64,000 bases of DNA, from positions 248,001 to 312,000 of the forward strand of contig JAHEDR010000002.1 of NCBI GenBank assembly GCA_024641095.1, in the 5' to 3' direction. Positions 61,595 through 64,000 of this stretch are shown here, piece after piece. Origin of the DNA: Rhodoluna sp. (GTDB taxonomy: Bacteria > Actinomycetota > Actinomycetes > Actinomycetales > Microbacteriaceae). Each line of letters begins with the position of its first letter. The stretch's first letter is position 1. Position numbers and translations under genes: made by a program. A model generated the notes under the pieces. That model ran no database searches. It had not been told where the DNA came from and saw only the letters and a list, made by a program, of their open reading frames with translations.

Positions 61595-62954
61595 ATTTAG
61601 CCAACCACTTTTCTACATCTTTAGATTTACGCGGCAGGGCAGCGGTCAGGTTCTCAACACCCGTCTTGGTAATTAATACATTGTCTTCGATTCGCACACC
61701 AATGCCGCGGTACTCCTTTGGAACCGACAGGTCATTTTCATGAAAATACAAACCTGGTTCAATGGTGAAAACCATTCCCGGCTCAAGAGTTGCTTCAATG
61801 TACATTTCGCGCCTTGCCTGTGCGCAGTCGTGCACATCAAGCCCAATGTGGTGACTGGTGCCGTGAACCATCCAGCGGCGGTGTAGCTGAATTTCTGGAT
61901 TTAGCGATTCTTCAGCACTGATACCAATAAGCCCCCACTCAGCTGTTTTGCGAGCAATCACCTGCATTGCCGCATCATGAAGATCGCGAAATTTGGCACC
62001 AGGTTTGGCAACCTTAAAAGCTGCATCGGCAGCCTCAAGAACTGCCTCGTAAATCTTGCGCTGAACATCGGTGAACTTACCCGATACCGGAAGTGTGCGA
62101 GTGACGTCTGCGGTGTAGAGGCTGTCTACTTCAACGCCAGCGTCAAGCAAAATCAAATCATTTTTCTTTACCGGGCCATCGTTGCTCATCCAGTGCAAAA
62201 TACAAGAATGTGCACCAGAGGCTGAGATGGTCTCATAGCCAAGTCCATTTCCTTCAATGCGAGCCTGTGCGTAAAAAGCAGTTTCAACAATGCGCTCACC
62301 TCGAACGTGACCAACTGCTTGCTTCAAACTTTTTGCTGCAGCTTCAAACCCCTTTACCGATGCCGCAACCGCTTTACGAAGCTCTTTTATTTCGAATTCG
62401 TCTTTTACAAGTCGAAGTTCGGAAACAAATTGAGCAAGCTTCTCATCCTTGTTTAGATTGTGAATCTTTTCTTTTGGCAAAGTTTTTAGGAACGCCTTAT
62501 AAGCGGTAAGTGATTGGGTCTGAATATCTAATAAAGCCGAAACCTGTTTAAGGCTTGGACGCTTGCCAACCCAGAACTCGCCAATTCCAGATGCTGCAAA
62601 GAACTCGTCGCTGTTATAACCCGCAGTTTCTCGGAAAAACAACTTTGTTTTTGGTGATTTACCTCTGGCGTCAATAACCAAAACAGAATCAGGCACTGTT
62701 GCCGAACCCCAGCCAGTTAGATGTGCAAATGCAGAATGTGCGCGGTATAGGTACTCGGTGTCATTAGAGCGAACCTTGGCGGCTCCGGCTTCAAAAACCA
62801 ACACTTTGCCCTTGAATGCTTGGGCTACTGCGAGTCTGCGCTCGGCGGCAAACTTGGCTACGGGAGCTTTCTTTGGCAAGGTGTCTTTTGTTCCAGCCCA
62901 ATTGGAGCCCATGTATTCAAGAAATTTGCGATTCTGCGGAGTGCGAGTTCTCAT
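61587..62954 (-). CDS. pepP: Xaa-Pro aminopeptidase (aminopeptidase P, M24B)
   Basis: 455 residues from ATG 62954 (TTG 62966 would add four; neither has a well-placed ribosome site). Removes N-terminal residues before proline in the cytoplasm. N-terminal AMP_N domain (YRAHSAFAHLTGW) and pita-bread domain with metal ligands in LLDAGVEVDSLYTADVTRTLPVSG (two Asp), HGTSHHIGLDVHD (His), TIEPGLYF (Glu) and GVRIEDNVLIT (Glu). Complete. Confidence 0.92.
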   Translation of the reverse strand: MRTRTPQNRKFLEYMGSNWAGTKDTLPKKAPVAKFAAERRLAVAQAFKGKVLVFEAGAAKVRSNDTEYLYRAHSAFAHLTGWGSATVPDSVLVIDARGKSPKTKLFFRETAGYNSDEFFAASGIGEFWVGKRPSLKQVSALLDIQTQSLTAYKAFLKTLPKEKIHNLNKDEKLAQFVSELRLVKDEFEIKELRKAVAASVKGFEAAAKSLKQAVGHVRGERIVETAFYAQARIEGNGLGYETISASGAHSCILHWMSNDGPVKKNDLILLDAGVEVDSLYTADVTRTLPVSGKFTDVQRKIYEAVLEAADAAFKVAKPGAKFRDLHDAAMQVIARKTAEWGLIGISAEESLNPEIQLHRRWMVHGTSHHIGLDVHDCAQARREMYIEATLEPGMVFTIEPGLYFHENDLSVPKEYRGIGVRIEDNVLITKTGVENLTAALPRKSKDVEKWLAKFI

Positions 62955-63003
62955 TCCTTTATCCAATCACTTTTTAGCAAGTGGTTTGGTTTCTAGGGGC
63001 GGT

Positions 63004-63009
63004 TATTCT
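63004..63009 (+). promoter_or_regulatory. Candidate -10 hexamer (leaderless) for the PHP gene
   Basis: TATTCT ends six bases before ATG 63016; supports this start over the long upstream frame inside pepP. Confidence 0.5.
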
Positions 63010-63015
63010 TTGAAT

Positions 63016-63900
63016 ATGGCAATCATCGACCTGCACTCGCATTCAAACCGTTCCGACGGTAAAGAGTCACCAACCCAGGTCCTTGAACATGCAGCCGCAG
63101 CTGGCGTTAGCGTGCTTGCTTTGACCGATCACGACACCACAACCGGTTGGGCAGAAGGTGCTGAAGCCGCAGCAAAGTTAGGCATTGGCTTTGTGCCTGG
63201 CATTGAGGTCACCACTAGGGCCAAGGTGTTGGTTGGCGATCGTCACAGGTTCATTAGCGTGCATATGCTGGCCTATTTGCCAGACCCAACCTACAAGCCA
63301 CTGGCAAGTGAGATGCACGACACCGTTGGCTCGCGTGAAATTCGTGCGATGGATATCACCGACCGCCTTGCCAAAGATTTTCCGATCACCTGGGATCTGG
63401 TTTTAGAAATGCTCGAAGATGGTGCAACTATTGGCCGACCGGCGATTGCCGATGCACTGGTGAAGCTTGGTGTGGTTGCTGATCGCGCCGAGGCATTCAG
63501 AGGCCCACTTGATAAGCACGGCCCGTATTACATTGCTACAGAAACCACCGATACCTTTGATGCAATCAAACTGATTCGCGAGGCCGGGGGAGTTCCGGTA
63601 ATTGCGCACCCGCTTACCGATGTTCGACCTGGCGCTTCAAGAGGCGACCTACCGGAAGAACACTTTGAAAAACTTATTGATGCCGGATTGATGGGCTTTG
63701 AGGTTTATCACCGAGAGGTGCCTGAGGTTGCCCGTGAGTGGTTGCTAATGCTCGCAAGAAAGCACGACCTAATCGTCACGGGCTCAAGCGATTACCACGG
63801 TGTACACGGAAAGCCGAATCGCCTTGGCGAAAACACCACAGCACCAGAAATGTTTGAGCGAATTATTGCGGCAGGTTCGGGCAGCAAGGCAATATTGTGA
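63016..63900 (+). CDS. PHP-domain phosphoesterase
   Basis: 294 residues from ATG 63016. Metal-binding PHP motifs: DLHSHSNRSDG (His7, His9), LTDHDTT, PGIEVTT, VIAHPL and TGSSDYHG at the end. Related proteins act on 3',5'-nucleoside bisphosphates or trim short RNAs (RNase AM/YciV type); the insert after residue 75 fits that group. The frame extends 258 bases upstream, but that part is antisense to pepP. GTGA overlap with the next gene. Confidence 0.87.
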   Translation: MAIIDLHSHSNRSDGKESPTQVLEHAAAAGVSVLALTDHDTTTGWAEGAEAAAKLGIGFVPGIEVTTRAKVLVGDRHRFISVHMLAYLPDPTYKPLASEMHDTVGSREIRAMDITDRLAKDFPITWDLVLEMLEDGATIGRPAIADALVKLGVVADRAEAFRGPLDKHGPYYIATETTDTFDAIKLIREAGGVPVIAHPLTDVRPGASRGDLPEEHFEKLIDAGLMGFEVYHREVPEVAREWLLMLARKHDLIVTGSSDYHGVHGKPNRLGENTTAPEMFERIIAAGSGSKAIL

Positions 63901-64000
63901 AGCTGAGGCTGGCCTCAATTATTTTCACGGTTGTGACCCTAGTTACTGGAATCGTTGGCAGCCTTCCAGAATTGCAACTTGGCATGAAGCTGATTTTTCT
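63897..64000 (+). CDS. Start of a membrane or exported protein (cut by window end)
   Basis: GTG start overlapping the PHP stop by four bases. Only about 34 residues are present: a basic start (MKLRL), one hydrophobic segment (ASIIFTVVTLVTGIVGSL) and the beginning of a second (MKLIF). Too short to classify. It is clearly coupled to the PHP gene. Confidence 0.6.
   Translation, partial: MKLRLASIIFTVVTLVTGIVGSLPELQLGMKLIF

Noticed and set aside
62758-63015. 86-codon upstream extension of the PHP gene
   Set aside because: Antisense to the start of pepP with no PHP-like sequence; ATG 63016 has a well-placed TATTCT.
1-64000. Mobile elements, CRISPR arrays, phage genes or toxin-antitoxin pairs
   Set aside because: No transposase, integrase, terminal repeats, spaced repeat arrays or typical TA pairs were seen; composition and codon use look uniform apart from highly expressed genes.

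Overview
The window reads as a chromosomal segment of a small-genome, moderate-G+C actinobacterium, most likely Microbacteriaceae and probably close to the freshwater Luna lineages (Rhodoluna/Aquiluna-like). The basis is gene content and order: topA-tmk-holB, ppk-mutT1 beside a GlnR-type regulator, nitrobindin-ygfZ, gpmA-phoU/senX3-regX3-carD-ispDF-cysS-rlmB, Mrp-DUF1003-MgtE/CBS, actinobacterial PBP4s and frequent GTG/TTG starts. The genus is inference. The segment is compact: no gene-free stretch reaches 300 bases, and I see no insertion sequence, prophage, CRISPR array or rRNA operon. One tRNA gene (Lys, UUU) is present.

Layout. 1-3.9 kb: end of topA, tmk, holB and a secreted S33-type peptidase lipoprotein. 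4-6.2 kb: a possible structured leader followed by DUF485 and an ActP-like solute:cation symporter. 6.2-9.8 kb: a frameshifted small membrane gene, a DUF2236 (MpaB-like) gene and a KtrB/KtrA-type potassium uptake pair. 9.8-16.4 kb: a P1B metal ATPase, a beta-CASP nuclease and two PBP4-type DD-carboxypeptidases flanking a CopC protein. 16.4-20.2 kb: galT-galK, divergent from a large gene of unknown function across a shared palindrome. 20.2-25.9 kb: Pit phosphate transporter behind a PHO box, small proteins, two PLP enzymes (PatB/MalY-like and MetZ-like), an SDR and DUF998. 25.9-36.8 kb: a complete L-arabinose module (araA, mutarotase, two unknown genes, LacI regulator, araB, araD, ChvE-type ABC importer). 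36.8-47 kb: tRNA-Lys, DMT exporter, SDR-DUF2867, mutT1, ppk1, GlnR-like regulator, small membrane proteins, nitrobindin, YgfZ, FUSC protein, methyltransferase. 47-56 kb: gpmA, phoU, senX3-regX3, a lipoprotein, carD, ispDF, cysS, rlmB. 55.6-64 kb: O-methyltransferase, tatB, aldehyde dehydrogenase, mrp, DUF1003, MgtE_N/CBS protein, a stress-protein-like membrane protein, aminopeptidase P, a PHP phosphoesterase and the start of a membrane protein.

How the parts connect. Three near-identical 16-base LacI-type palindromes precede araA, araB and chvE, so import and catabolism of arabinose probably form one regulon of the LacI protein encoded inside the module. Two arrays of three 11-base repeats, each unit starting GTT, precede pit and phoU; they look like PHO boxes for the SenX3-RegX3 system encoded in the same window, and ppk1/mutT1 add polyphosphate and nucleotide housekeeping. 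Many first-in-unit genes lack a Shine-Dalgarno sequence and instead have a TANNNT hexamer ending 6-8 bases before the start codon, which points to widespread leaderless transcription and corrects several start sites. I found no clearly new multi-gene system. The best candidates for new biology are the unknown gene divergent from galT, the possible leader before actP, the leaderless 36-residue peptide gene, the extra genes in the arabinose module and the MgtE-like protein without a membrane domain.
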